Assembly (NCBI RefSeq): GCF_002220775.1
Contig: NZ_CP019685.1
Location: 1,116,001-1,180,000 of the forward strand
Direction: 5' to 3'
Length of the DNA: 64,000 bases
Origin: Campylobacter sputorum
GTDB lineage: Bacteria > Campylobacterota > Campylobacteria > Campylobacterales > Campylobacteraceae
Shown one piece after another: positions 26,895 to 34,895 of the stretch. Position 1 is the first letter of the stretch, and every line of letters begins with the position of its first letter. The position numbers were made by a program, and so were the translations under genes. The notes under the pieces were generated by a model, which saw only the letters and a list, made by a program, of their open reading frames with translations, searched no databases and had not been told where the DNA came from.

Positions 26895-28646
26895 ATGAAA
26901 AAAATTATTTCGTTAGTTGCTGCGTCAGTTTGCGTATCTTTTGGGGCTGAAAATTTAACTAGCATTGAATTTAGCGAAGTATCAGTTCCTAAAACTGACA
27001 GTGAAAAAAGAGAAGTAAGAGCAAGCAGTAGCGTAAAAGTTAATGATAAAGAGCATAAAATAGGCTACAACATCATAATGCGTTCAGGTGATAAAGTAGG
27101 CGATGGCGTATTTGGTGCTTTGTATGACACAAATGGCAAGCTTATCACAACAAAAGATGGAAGCCCTAGAATTTCAAATGATAATGACTTCTCATCACTT
27201 TTAACTTATGGTGATAAAATTTTTATGATTTCTCACTTTGAGACAAGACCAGCTGCTATGTATGTAACAGAGTTAAGACAAGATAAGAATGGAAAATTAA
27301 CAGCCGTAAATACTAGGAATATAGATTTTTCTAAATTTGGTGGTTTATGGGTTCCATGTGCTGGATCGGTTACACCTTGGGGAACGCATTTAGGAAGCGA
27401 AGAGTATGAGCCAGATGCAAGAACTATAAAAGATAATGGCGATGGTGGCGAATATTATAACTTAATGGGCGAGTATTTTAGCGGAGATTTAACTAAACTT
27501 AATCCTTATGCTTACGGCTGGACGCCTGAGATAAAAATAGTTAGCGATAAAAGTGATGTTGAAGTTACAAAACACTACTCTATGGGTAGATTCGCTCACG
27601 AGTTATCTTATGTAATGCCTGATAATAAGACCGTATTTTTAAGTGATGATGGCACGAATGTTGGGCTGTTTATGTTTGTATCTGATAAGGCAGGAGATTT
27701 GAGTGCGGGAACTTTATATGCTGCTAAATGGAATCAAATAGATGATAAAAACGGCGGAACTGCAAATTTAGAGTGGATGGATTTATGTCATGCCTCAAAC
27801 AATGAAATCAAAAAAGCTATCAAAGATAATGTTAAATTTAGCGATATGTTTGAAGTGGCTGAATTTAAAGATGAGAGTTGCCCAGCTGGATTTACTCCAA
27901 CTAAAGCAAATGCCGATTCTAACCAAGAAACACCACCTGAGTGTATAAAGCTAAAAGATGGTATGGAAAAAGTAGCTTCAAGACTAGAAACTAGAAGAGT
28001 TGCAGCGATAAAAGGAGCTACAACTGAGTTTAGAAAAATGGAAGGCATAACTTACAACAATAATCTAAATGAAGTTTATATAGGAATGAGTGAGATAAAT
28101 AAAGGTATGGAAAGCTTTAAAAATAAAGGCAAAGATAGCAATAAATATGATGTTAAGGGATTTGATCACATAAGACTGCCGCACAATACTTGTGGAACTG
28201 TTTATAGACTAAGCTTAGTAGAAGATGAAAAAATAGGCTCAAAATTTGTTCCAAGTGTAATGAAAGGTATGATTTCAGGCAAGTATAGCAGTACAGGAGA
28301 TAAGCTAAATACCTGTGATTTAAATGGCTTAGCAAATCCTGATAATGTTACTTATATAAATAATACTGGCACATTAATCATCGGAGAAGATACAGGCGAT
28401 GGTCATCAAAATGACGCTATTTGGTCATACAACATTGCAGAAGATAAGCTAACTAGAATTTTTACAACACCTTATGGAAGTGAAACAACATCGCCTTACT
28501 ACTACAACAATATCGCTGGCTTTGGCTATATAATGGCAGTTGTGCAACACCCTTATGGAGAGAGCGATGAAGATAAGCTTTCAAATCCAAGTGATTCAAG
28601 AGCTTATACTGGATATATCGGACCATTTCCTGTTATAACAAAATAG
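26895..28646 (+). CDS. PhoX-like (DUF839) secreted protein
   Basis: A 583-residue protein with a Sec signal peptide (residues 1-17, SFGA/EN) and the fold of the DUF839/PhoX beta-propeller. The family motif is CAGSVTPWGTHLGSEEY near residues 154-170, whose cysteine and glutamates line the iron-calcium site in PhoX. Others are GRFAHELSYVMPDNKTVFL near 233, NEVYIGMSEINKGM near 392 and PDNVTYI...LIIGEDTGDG near 485. PhoX enzymes are calcium-dependent phosphatases and in Campylobacter are usually exported by Tat; this one lacks twin arginines. It may therefore not be a phosphatase at all. A diheme cytochrome follows, beyond a terminator. Confidence 0.75.
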   Translation: MKKIISLVAASVCVSFGAENLTSIEFSEVSVPKTDSEKREVRASSSVKVNDKEHKIGYNIIMRSGDKVGDGVFGALYDTNGKLITTKDGSPRISNDNDFSSLLTYGDKIFMISHFETRPAAMYVTELRQDKNGKLTAVNTRNIDFSKFGGLWVPCAGSVTPWGTHLGSEEYEPDARTIKDNGDGGEYYNLMGEYFSGDLTKLNPYAYGWTPEIKIVSDKSDVEVTKHYSMGRFAHELSYVMPDNKTVFLSDDGTNVGLFMFVSDKAGDLSAGTLYAAKWNQIDDKNGGTANLEWMDLCHASNNEIKKAIKDNVKFSDMFEVAEFKDESCPAGFTPTKANADSNQETPPECIKLKDGMEKVASRLETRRVAAIKGATTEFRKMEGITYNNNLNEVYIGMSEINKGMESFKNKGKDSNKYDVKGFDHIRLPHNTCGTVYRLSLVEDEKIGSKFVPSVMKGMISGKYSSTGDKLNTCDLNGLANPDNVTYINNTGTLIIGEDTGDGHQNDAIWSYNIAEDKLTRIFTTPYGSETTSPYYYNNIAGFGYIMAVVQHPYGESDEDKLSNPSDSRAYTGYIGPFPVITK

Positions 28647-28670
28647 TTATTTTATACAAATATTTCACGC

Positions 28671-28696
28671 AAAGCCCACCTTTAAAAGTGGGCTTT
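28671..28696 (+). terminator. Rho-independent terminator after the PhoX-like gene
   Basis: AAAGCCCAC pairs with GTGGGCTTT over nine base pairs around an eight-base loop, followed by TATAAATTT. It lies 25 bases after the PhoX-like stop and 25 bases before the cytochrome start, so the cytochrome would be transcribed separately or by read-through. Confidence 0.75.
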
Positions 28697-28720
28697 TATA
28701 AATTTAAAAAAGGGGGTCTT

Positions 28721-30475
28721 ATGAGAAAAAGTTTAGTTTTACTAAATTTGCTTTTTATTAATGCTTTTGCATTGGAAATTAATATCACCAGTAAAGAGAT
28801 TATCAACGCAAATCACTCTTATGTTTCATCGCAGTGCTATACAAAAACCATTGATGAGAAAAATCCAAAAATCGTATCAAATCCTTGCTTTACTTGTCAT
28901 AGCTTAAATAAAGAGCCAAATTTTACTTATGAGGATTATGATGTTCAAGAAAGTTATGATTTTCCAGCTCCTGCAACTAAAAATCCTTTTACAAATTTAT
29001 TTGTAGATAGAAGTAAAGATATCGCTAAAATCAGCGATGATGAAATTTTAAAATATGTTAGAAGCGATAATTATAAAGATGAAAACGGCGAAATAATCTT
29101 AGCTAAAAAGCTTAAAAATTTAGACAAAAACTGGGATTATAATAAAAATGGTAAATGGGATGGCTATATACCTGATTGTGAGTACAACTTTGATAATGAG
29201 GGCTTTGATAGGACAAAAGATGGCGGATATACTCTTTGGAGAGCATTTGGATACTATCCATTTTTAGGGACTTTTTGGCCTACAAATGGAAACACGGATG
29301 ATGTTTTAATCCGCCTTCCAAAAATTTTTGCCACAGATGAGAGCGGTAAATTTGATCTTGAAATTTATAAGATAAATTTACTTATAGTGGAGAGTTTGAT
29401 AAAGCAAAAAAGCATAAAAACATTTGCGATAGATGAGAGTAAATACGGCGTTGATTTAAACCAAAATGGCAAATTTGACACGGCAAACGAGATAGTTTTT
29501 AAATGGAATAAGCCTTATTATGACATTAAAACAGATAAACTTTCAAATTTTACTATGAGTTATGTTGGACTTGCTAAAAATTTGCTTTTAAAAAATAAAG
29601 TAAATATTGCCCCAGGGCTTTATCCTGTTGGGACTGAGTTTTTACACTCTGTTAGATATATAGATGTAAATAATGATAAAACAGGTATGGCAAAAAGAAT
29701 GAAAGAGCTAAGATACGGCATTAAAAAATACTGGCAAACTTATGGCGATCTCTCAGATACTGGAGCTGACGCTATAAAAGAAAAGAGCGATTTTCCCGAT
29801 AGGACAGATCAATATGTTGGAAACGTGGAAACTGGGCTAAATAATGAGCGTGGTTGGTTTTTTCAAGGATTTATTGAAGATAAATTTGGAGAACTTAGGC
29901 CGCAAAATTATGAAGAGACTCTATTTTGTATGGGATGTCACTCAAATATCGCAGCAACGGCTGATTCAACATTTGTTTTTCAGCGTAAATTTGAAAATGA
30001 TGAGTTTCAAAATGGCTGGTTTCACTGGTTGCAAAAAGACTTTTCTGGCATAAAAGATATGGTGCTTAAAGATGGCGAAGGAGAATACGCTAAATATTTG
30101 GCACTAAATAACGCCGGTGATGAGTTTAGAGGAAATACAGAGATAATGGATAAATTCTTTATGGATGGTTGGAGAAAAAACCAAGAGATGATAGAAAAAG
30201 AGTATGAGATAAATCAAGCTAATCCTGGGGCTAAAATGGATAGAAGCTGGAAGTTAAAACCAAAGGCTATGGAAATTTTGAAAAATGACATTAGTTATCT
30301 TTTAATGCCAAGTGCGGAGCGCGCTTTAAAACTAAATAAAGCTTACAAAGCTGTTGTAGATGAACAAAGTTATGTTTTTGGTAGAGATGTAAATATAAAG
30401 CCATCAAATAATGTACATCAAGAAGTCGAGCAAGCAGAGCCTACTGGCTTAAAAGCGTTTTTGTATGAGTATTAG
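28721..30475 (+). CDS. Exported diheme c-type cytochrome with EF-hand-like loops
   Basis: A 584-residue protein with a Sec signal (residues 1-17, ending AFA). There are two heme-binding CxxCH motifs: NPCFTCHS near residue 57 and LFCMGCHS near 403. Two DxNxNGxxD loops, DYNKNGKWD near 138 and DLNQNGKFDTANE near 245, look like EF-hand or dockerin calcium sites. The rest is not a family I can name; the second half has many tryptophans. It probably transfers electrons in the periplasm. The start at 28721 has AAAAGGGGGT in front; an upstream in-frame ATG lies inside the terminator hairpin and is rejected. The next gene, flavodoxin, is on the other strand. Confidence 0.72.
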   Translation: MRKSLVLLNLLFINAFALEINITSKEIINANHSYVSSQCYTKTIDEKNPKIVSNPCFTCHSLNKEPNFTYEDYDVQESYDFPAPATKNPFTNLFVDRSKDIAKISDDEILKYVRSDNYKDENGEIILAKKLKNLDKNWDYNKNGKWDGYIPDCEYNFDNEGFDRTKDGGYTLWRAFGYYPFLGTFWPTNGNTDDVLIRLPKIFATDESGKFDLEIYKINLLIVESLIKQKSIKTFAIDESKYGVDLNQNGKFDTANEIVFKWNKPYYDIKTDKLSNFTMSYVGLAKNLLLKNKVNIAPGLYPVGTEFLHSVRYIDVNNDKTGMAKRMKELRYGIKKYWQTYGDLSDTGADAIKEKSDFPDRTDQYVGNVETGLNNERGWFFQGFIEDKFGELRPQNYEETLFCMGCHSNIAATADSTFVFQRKFENDEFQNGWFHWLQKDFSGIKDMVLKDGEGEYAKYLALNNAGDEFRGNTEIMDKFFMDGWRKNQEMIEKEYEINQANPGAKMDRSWKLKPKAMEILKNDISYLLMPSAERALKLNKAYKAVVDEQSYVFGRDVNIKPSNNVHQEVEQAEPTGLKAFLYEY

Positions 30476-30485
30476 TGTTTAAAAA

Positions 30486-30546
30486 GATTGCAACAATAAA
30501 AATAAATATAGTTTAATATAGTTTAATATATTTTATAGTTGCAATC
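30486..30546. repeat. Long inverted repeat enclosing short tandem repeats
   Basis: GATTGCAAC (30486-30494) faces its exact reverse complement GTTGCAATC (30538-30546), with the arms extendable by partly complementary AATAAAA and TTTTATA. The 43-base interior contains the ten-base unit ATATAGTTTA twice in tandem and a partial third copy. It lies just after the cytochrome stop and can fold as the terminator of that gene, although the loop is long for one. Confidence 0.6.
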
Positions 30547-30551
30547 ATACA

Positions 30552-30580
30552 AAATTTAAAGGATTTTATCCTTTAAATTT
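30552..30580. terminator. 13-bp hairpin over the 3' end of the flavodoxin gene
   Basis: Bases 30552-30564 are the exact reverse complement of 30568-30580, with a three-base TTT loop (AAAGGAT-TTT-ATCCTTT at the centre). The flavodoxin stop codon lies in the loop, so the last codons of that gene form one arm. The poly-T requirement is met on the minus strand by the A-rich DNA beyond 30551. It probably ends flavodoxin transcription and may act on the cytochrome side too. Confidence 0.65.
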
Positions 30581-31057
30581 AACCTTTATATCATTTACCC
30601 AATCAAGAACTCTTTTTTGATAATTTTCATCGCCCTTAAAATCAACAGCTAAACCAAAAAATTTACCGTCTTTGAAAAACTCAGAATTATTAAATTTATA
30701 ACCATTAAGCTCTGTTTGCCCTATAACATTTGCACCTTTTATCTTTTCTAAAAACTCAGCCATACCGCCACAAAAATGCTCTCCGTGTCTTTCTTGATTT
30801 CCAATGCCTACAAGTGCTATAGTTTTTGACTCTAAATTTGCATCTTCTAAGATATCTAATTTATCTTTCCAATCAGGATTTAAAGCCCCATCTCCGTAAG
30901 TTGAAGACGCAAAAATAAAATTATCATACTCACTAAAAACTTCAGATGTAAGCTCTTTTGCATTTAAAATATCAAAATCAAGCTCTTTTGCTATAATTTC
31001 ACTAACTGCTTTAGTTGCACCAGCTTTTGAAGCATATATAATCATACCATTTGCCAT
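30566..31057 (-). CDS. fldA: Flavodoxin
   Basis: A small FMN electron carrier in the cytosol; in Campylobacterota flavodoxin is the electron acceptor of pyruvate and 2-oxoglutarate:acceptor oxidoreductases. At 163 residues it is a long-chain type. The phosphate-binding loop is YASKAGATKAV at residues 8-18, and SSTYGDGALNPDW near 51 and GIGNQERHGEHFCGGM near 85 form the isoalloxazine site. The ribosome binding site AAGGATAAAAT precedes the ATG. A 13-bp hairpin covers the last codons. Confidence 0.93.
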   Translation of the reverse strand: MANGMIIYASKAGATKAVSEIIAKELDFDILNAKELTSEVFSEYDNFIFASSTYGDGALNPDWKDKLDILEDANLESKTIALVGIGNQERHGEHFCGGMAEFLEKIKGANVIGQTELNGYKFNNSEFFKDGKFFGLAVDFKGDENYQKRVLDWVNDIKVKFKG

Positions 31058-31158
31058 ATTTTATCCTTGTGTAATTTTGAATTTATGAATTATAGCAAAA
31101 TAATATAAATAATATCTCTTTTTTAAATTATGCGAAAATTTAGAAATTTTAGTTAAAA

Positions 31159-31180
31159 TACTCCAATTTAAATTGGAGTA
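31159..31180. promoter_or_regulatory. 22-bp perfect palindrome over the moaD ribosome binding site
   Basis: TACTCCAATTT (31159-31169) is followed directly by its reverse complement (31170-31180). The right arm contains GGAG, the ribosome binding site of moaD, whose ATG lies four bases beyond. A -10-like TAAAAT ends where the palindrome starts. It could be an operator for a dimeric regulator or, if transcribed, a hairpin that hides the binding site. Confidence 0.6.
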
Positions 31181-31184
31181 AATT

Positions 31185-31406
31185 ATGGTAGAAGTTGAAT
31201 TTTTAGGTCCTATAGGACACGAAAAATTATCTTTGGATGTAAAAAATTTAAAAGAGTTAAAAGAAGTTTTGGCAAAATATGAAAACCTAAAACAATGGCT
31301 TGAAATATCAGGAGTTGCTATAAATGATGTGATGGTAAATTCTCTTGATATAACACTAAATGATGGCGATAAAATATCTATTTTACCGCCAGTTTGCGGC
31401 GGATGA
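31185..31406 (+). CDS. moaD: Molybdopterin synthase sulfur-carrier subunit
   Basis: A 73-residue ubiquitin-like protein that carries sulfur as a C-terminal thiocarboxylate to make molybdopterin. The C-terminus is PPVCGG, with the essential Gly-Gly. FLGPIGHEKL and LNDGDKISILPPV are typical of the fold. GGAG within the palindrome upstream is the binding site. moaE starts one base beyond the stop, forming the usual pair. Confidence 0.93.
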   Translation: MVEVEFLGPIGHEKLSLDVKNLKELKEVLAKYENLKQWLEISGVAINDVMVNSLDITLNDGDKISILPPVCGG

Positions 31407-31407
31407 T

Positions 31408-31863
31408 ATGCAAAAAATTTTAACAAATATGGAAATTTACCAAGGAAGTTTGGATAGTTTGCAAATTTATAAAACTTGGTATGATAAATTTAAGAATGCA
31501 AATTGTGGTGCATTGATAACATTTAGCGGTATAGTAAGAGATGAAGGCGGTATATCCGCACTAAGCTTTGATATATACAAACCGATTTTACAATCTTGGT
31601 ATGAAAACTGGGTAAAAGATGCTGCAAAATGTGGCACTTATTTACTTTTTGCACACTCTCTTGGAGATGTCAAAATTCACGAATGCTCTTATATGAGCGG
31701 CGTTGTGAGCAAACAACGAAAAATAGCCTTAAAACTTATAAACGATTTTGTAGAAGATTTTAAAGCAAATGCTCCTATTTGGAAATATGATGTTATAAAT
31801 GGCAAAAGAATCTATGCAAAAGAAAGATCACATAACTTAAGCAATGCTGGACTTTTAAGCTAA
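31408..31863 (+). CDS. moaE: Molybdopterin synthase catalytic subunit
   Basis: Adds two sulfurs to precursor Z using MoaD. The 151 residues carry GALITFSGIVRDEGGISALSFD near 35 with the arginine of the active site, then HSLGDVKIHECSYMSGV and a lysine in SKQRKIALKLIN. The C-terminus is shorter than in E. coli and ends KERSHNLSNAGLLS. The ATG at 31408 has GGATGAT in front; an in-frame ATG seven codons on (MEIYQGS) is a possible alternative and matches the length I remember for Campylobacter MoaE. moeA follows after eight bases. Confidence 0.93.
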   Translation: MQKILTNMEIYQGSLDSLQIYKTWYDKFKNANCGALITFSGIVRDEGGISALSFDIYKPILQSWYENWVKDAAKCGTYLLFAHSLGDVKIHECSYMSGVVSKQRKIALKLINDFVEDFKANAPIWKYDVINGKRIYAKERSHNLSNAGLLS

Positions 31864-31871
31864 GGAATAAA

Positions 31872-33077
31872 ATGAAATTTAAATCATACGAAGAGACCTT
31901 AAAGACACTAAAAAACTCTATAAAACCTTGTGAGAAAATACAAAAAGTTGCCATAACTTCTGCACTAAATAGAATATTAGCAGTAGATATAATTGCCAAA
32001 GAAAACTACCCGCAGTATGAAACTTCAGCAATGGACGGATATGCTTGTAAATTTAGCGATCTATCCGCTGGAAAGCTAAAAATTTTAGGAGATATTCCAG
32101 CTGGAACAAATCCTATGAATATAGGCTTAAAAGATGGCGAGTGCATAAAAACATTTACAGGCTCACTTATGTGTAAAAATAGCGATACACTAATACCTAT
32201 AGAAAATGTAGATGTCAAAGATGGGTATATTTTTATAAATCAAGGCGTAAAAAAAGGTTTTGCTGTAAGAAAAATAGGCGAAAGTTACAAAAAAGATGAT
32301 ATTTTGATAAGAAAAGGAACAAAACTTAGTTATTCTGAAATAGCACTTCTTGCTGAGCTTGGAGAGTTTCATATATCTGTTTTTATGAAACCAAAAGTCG
32401 GAGTTTTGGCAACAGGAAGCGAGATAAGAGATCTTGGAGAAGCACTTCAAACACCAGCACAAATTCATAGCTCAAATCACATAGCAATAGCATCTATGTT
32501 AGAACTTATGGGGTGTGAAGCTGTTATTTTACCAATAATAAAAGATGAAAAAAATCTAGTAAAAGAAGCTATCATAAATGGCATAAAAAGTTGCGATATG
32601 CTAATCACTACAGGCGGAGTGAGTGTTGGGGATTATGATTTTGTAAAATCATCGCTCAAAGAAAATTGTGAAATATTAGTAGATGGGGCAGCTATAAAAC
32701 CTGGAAGACACATAAAAATAGCCAAATTTAATGATAAATACATATTTGCACTTCCAGGATTTCCATACTCGGCTATGGTAATGTGCGTGTTGTATGTAAG
32801 AGTTTTGATAAACGAGCTTTTTTGCATAAAAGAAGAAAATGAAATTGAAGCTATTTTAAGCCAAGATTATGTTAAAAAGACCGAATTTTTAGAATTTACT
32901 GCTTGCAATATAACTTTTAAAGATGGTAAAGTTTTTGCAAATTTAGAAGGTAAAAAAAGCGGTTCAAGTGCGATAATAAATAATCTAAACAATAACGCAG
33001 CACTACTAATTTGTCCGTTAGAAAAAAAAGATGGTCTAAAAAAGGGCGAAGTTGTCAAAGTATTAAAAATGCTTTAA
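31872..33077 (+). CDS. moeA: Molybdopterin molybdenumtransferase
   Basis: Inserts molybdenum (or tungsten) into adenylylated molybdopterin. The 401 residues include domain I/II with YPQYETSAMDGYA near 45, and domain III (MoCF-biosynth type) with GVLATGSEI near 177, TTGGVSVGDYDFV near 250 and PGRHIKIAKF near 278. The C-terminal domain ends EVVKVLKML. Full length for the family. The ribosome binding site AAGGAATAAA lies before the ATG. The stop codon lies in the first arm of a terminator hairpin. Confidence 0.95.
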   Translation: MKFKSYEETLKTLKNSIKPCEKIQKVAITSALNRILAVDIIAKENYPQYETSAMDGYACKFSDLSAGKLKILGDIPAGTNPMNIGLKDGECIKTFTGSLMCKNSDTLIPIENVDVKDGYIFINQGVKKGFAVRKIGESYKKDDILIRKGTKLSYSEIALLAELGEFHISVFMKPKVGVLATGSEIRDLGEALQTPAQIHSSNHIAIASMLELMGCEAVILPIIKDEKNLVKEAIINGIKSCDMLITTGGVSVGDYDFVKSSLKENCEILVDGAAIKPGRHIKIAKFNDKYIFALPGFPYSAMVMCVLYVRVLINELFCIKEENEIEAILSQDYVKKTEFLEFTACNITFKDGKVFANLEGKKSGSSAIINNLNNNAALLICPLEKKDGLKKGEVVKVLKML

Positions 33078-33096
33078 GGAGTAAAAACTCCTTAAA
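33073..33096. terminator. Bidirectional terminator between moeA and the SDR gene
   Basis: TTTAAGGAGT pairs perfectly with ACTCCTTAAA around AAAA, and TATTTTTTTT follows on the plus strand. The moeA stop lies in the left arm. The convergent SDR gene ends directly after the right arm, so it can serve both genes. Confidence 0.82.
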
Positions 33097-33849
33097 CTAT
33101 TTTTTTTCAAAGAAAAATCCAGCCCAAGTTTGCGTTGTAGCCATTACTTCAAGCGAATTTATATTTACATTTTTTGGCATATTTATGCAATTTAACACTA
33201 TTGTAGCGATATCTTCAGCCCTTAAAAACCCTGTGTTTTCATACACACTATCTGCTTTTGATTTATCGCCTTTAAATCTCACTAAACTAAACTCTGTTTT
33301 TGCAATACCCGGCTCTATGTTTGTAACTCTGATATTTGTACCCTTTAAATCATTTCTAAGGTTAAAGCTTAGCTGTTTTACAAAAGCTTTTGTTGCACCA
33401 TAAACATTTCCGCCACTATATGGCCAGTTTCCAGCAACAGAGCCTAAGTTAAAGATATATCCGCTTTTTCTTTGTTTCATTATAGGTAATATCGCTTTTG
33501 TGATATAAATAAGACCTTTTATATTTGTATCAATCATAGTCTCAAAATCCTCAATCGATGCATCTATAAAACTCTCTTGACCAAGAGCTAGACCTGCGTT
33601 ATTTACCAAAATTTCTATATCTAAAAAATTTTGTGGGATATCTTTAATAGCCTTAAAAACACCATCTTTATCGCAAATATCAAGCGATATAATATACACA
33701 TTGTCTTTACCAATCTCATCAGATAAAGCCTTTAGTCTATCTTCTCTTCTTGCTACGAGCACTAATTTATATCCATTTTTAGCTAAAAGCCTAGCGATAG
33801 CCTCACCAAAACCCGAAGTTGCACCTGTTATGAAAGCTGTTTTATTCAT
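33097..33849 (-). CDS. Short-chain dehydrogenase/reductase (YdfG-like)
   Basis: A classical NADP-type SDR of 250 residues. TGATSGFGEAIA at residue 8 binds the nucleotide, NNAG near 86, a serine in GSVAGNW near 136 and YGATK near 150 form the catalytic set. The arrangement and the ending (ATTQTWAGFF) match YdfG, a 3-hydroxy acid or serine/allo-threonine dehydrogenase also acting on malonic semialdehyde. The exact substrate is not fixed by sequence. The ATG has AGGAGGAT in front, a near-perfect binding site. Confidence 0.88.
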   Translation of the reverse strand: MNKTAFITGATSGFGEAIARLLAKNGYKLVLVARREDRLKALSDEIGKDNVYIISLDICDKDGVFKAIKDIPQNFLDIEILVNNAGLALGQESFIDASIEDFETMIDTNIKGLIYITKAILPIMKQRKSGYIFNLGSVAGNWPYSGGNVYGATKAFVKQLSFNLRNDLKGTNIRVTNIEPGIAKTEFSLVRFKGDKSKADSVYENTGFLRAEDIATIVLNCINMPKNVNINSLEVMATTQTWAGFFFEKK

Positions 33850-33911
33850 AGTATCCTCCTAAAATTAGCATTAGCGCATTATACTATTTTATATATAAGG
33901 ATAAATTTAGA

Positions 33912-34895
33912 TTAAAAAAGTGTTTCTTGATCTTTTTTTTGATTTAAAGAATCTACTAGCTCGTTTTTTTCACAAAAAACCAAAGCGTAATGAAAATTAT
34001 TTAAATTTTGCAAAGCATTTAATGATGTAAAACGAAAATCTATTTGGATGTTTGTTTGCAAATTATAAGATGCACAAATTATGATATTATCATTAAATTT
34101 AGACCTTAAAAAATTTGCTTCAATCTCAAATAAACTTAAATCATTCTCAACAATAAAAGCTCTGTAACTATCGCCAAAAGACTTTATATTATAAAATTTA
34201 TCTACAAATATAGGATCAAAATGTCCTTCTATGCCTAAATCTTTTGGTAATTTAAAAGAAATTTCTAATTTGTTTAGATATTTTATAAGCCCAGTTAAAT
34301 GCCTAAGAAAAACTTTGGGATAAATTATATTTTGATAATATACATCATCGCAAACAAAACTCAAATAAAAAATAGAATTTTCTGTTATATTTTGTGCATC
34401 ATCATCACTAAAAACAGTATCATAAAAAGCCGTAGTTTTTTGCAACAACTTCTCATCATCGCTAAAAAATAGATCCTCATCATTTGCATTCATTATATCC
34501 AAAAAACGCTTTTTAAAATCACTTTTTAGTATCTTTGCTTTTTTATCTAGTGAAAATTTGCAAATAGCGGCATATTGAATGGTATTTAAAATCGCAAATT
34601 TAAGCTTTTTATAACACGCAACAAAGCGTATAAGCCTAGTTAAAGCAATTTTTAGACTACCAACTTTCATTATGGCAATCTCATCGTTTTGCACCATAGT
34701 ATCGTGTTCGCAAATTATGACATAAGCACCTCGCTCTATGGCTTCAGCTATGTCATCATCGCTACTATTTATACAGATAAAAGCACATTGATCTTTGCAA
34801 TCTTTTAAATCAAAACAAAAACTATTTATAGCCGAAATTTTTGGTTTATTTAGCAAATCAGCGTTTAAAAGACCGCAAAGATTTATTATATTCAT
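33912..34895 (-). CDS. Mur-ligase-N-domain-like protein of unknown function
   Basis: A 327-residue cytosolic protein whose first 80 residues resemble the N-terminal domain of MurE/MurF ligases (CAFICINSSDDDIAEAIERGAYVIICE), the part that binds the UDP-sugar. There is no P-loop (GxxGKT) and no later Mur-ligase motif, so ligase activity is unlikely. The rest is without known motifs. The start overlaps the end of metG by four bases (ATGA). I recall a similar gene beside metG in other Campylobacter, where it is called hypothetical. It could have a role in cell wall or be a remnant used for something else. Confidence 0.55.
   Translation of the reverse strand: MNIINLCGLLNADLLNKPKISAINSFCFDLKDCKDQCAFICINSSDDDIAEAIERGAYVIICEHDTMVQNDEIAIMKVGSLKIALTRLIRFVACYKKLKFAILNTIQYAAICKFSLDKKAKILKSDFKKRFLDIMNANDEDLFFSDDEKLLQKTTAFYDTVFSDDDAQNITENSIFYLSFVCDDVYYQNIIYPKVFLRHLTGLIKYLNKLEISFKLPKDLGIEGHFDPIFVDKFYNIKSFGDSYRAFIVENDLSLFEIEANFLRSKFNDNIIICASYNLQTNIQIDFRFTSLNALQNLNNFHYALVFCEKNELVDSLNQKKDQETLF

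Noticed and set aside
31061-31426. 121-residue minus-strand frame over moaD
   Set aside because: It covers the whole of moaD on the other strand and has no ribosome binding site or protein-like pattern.
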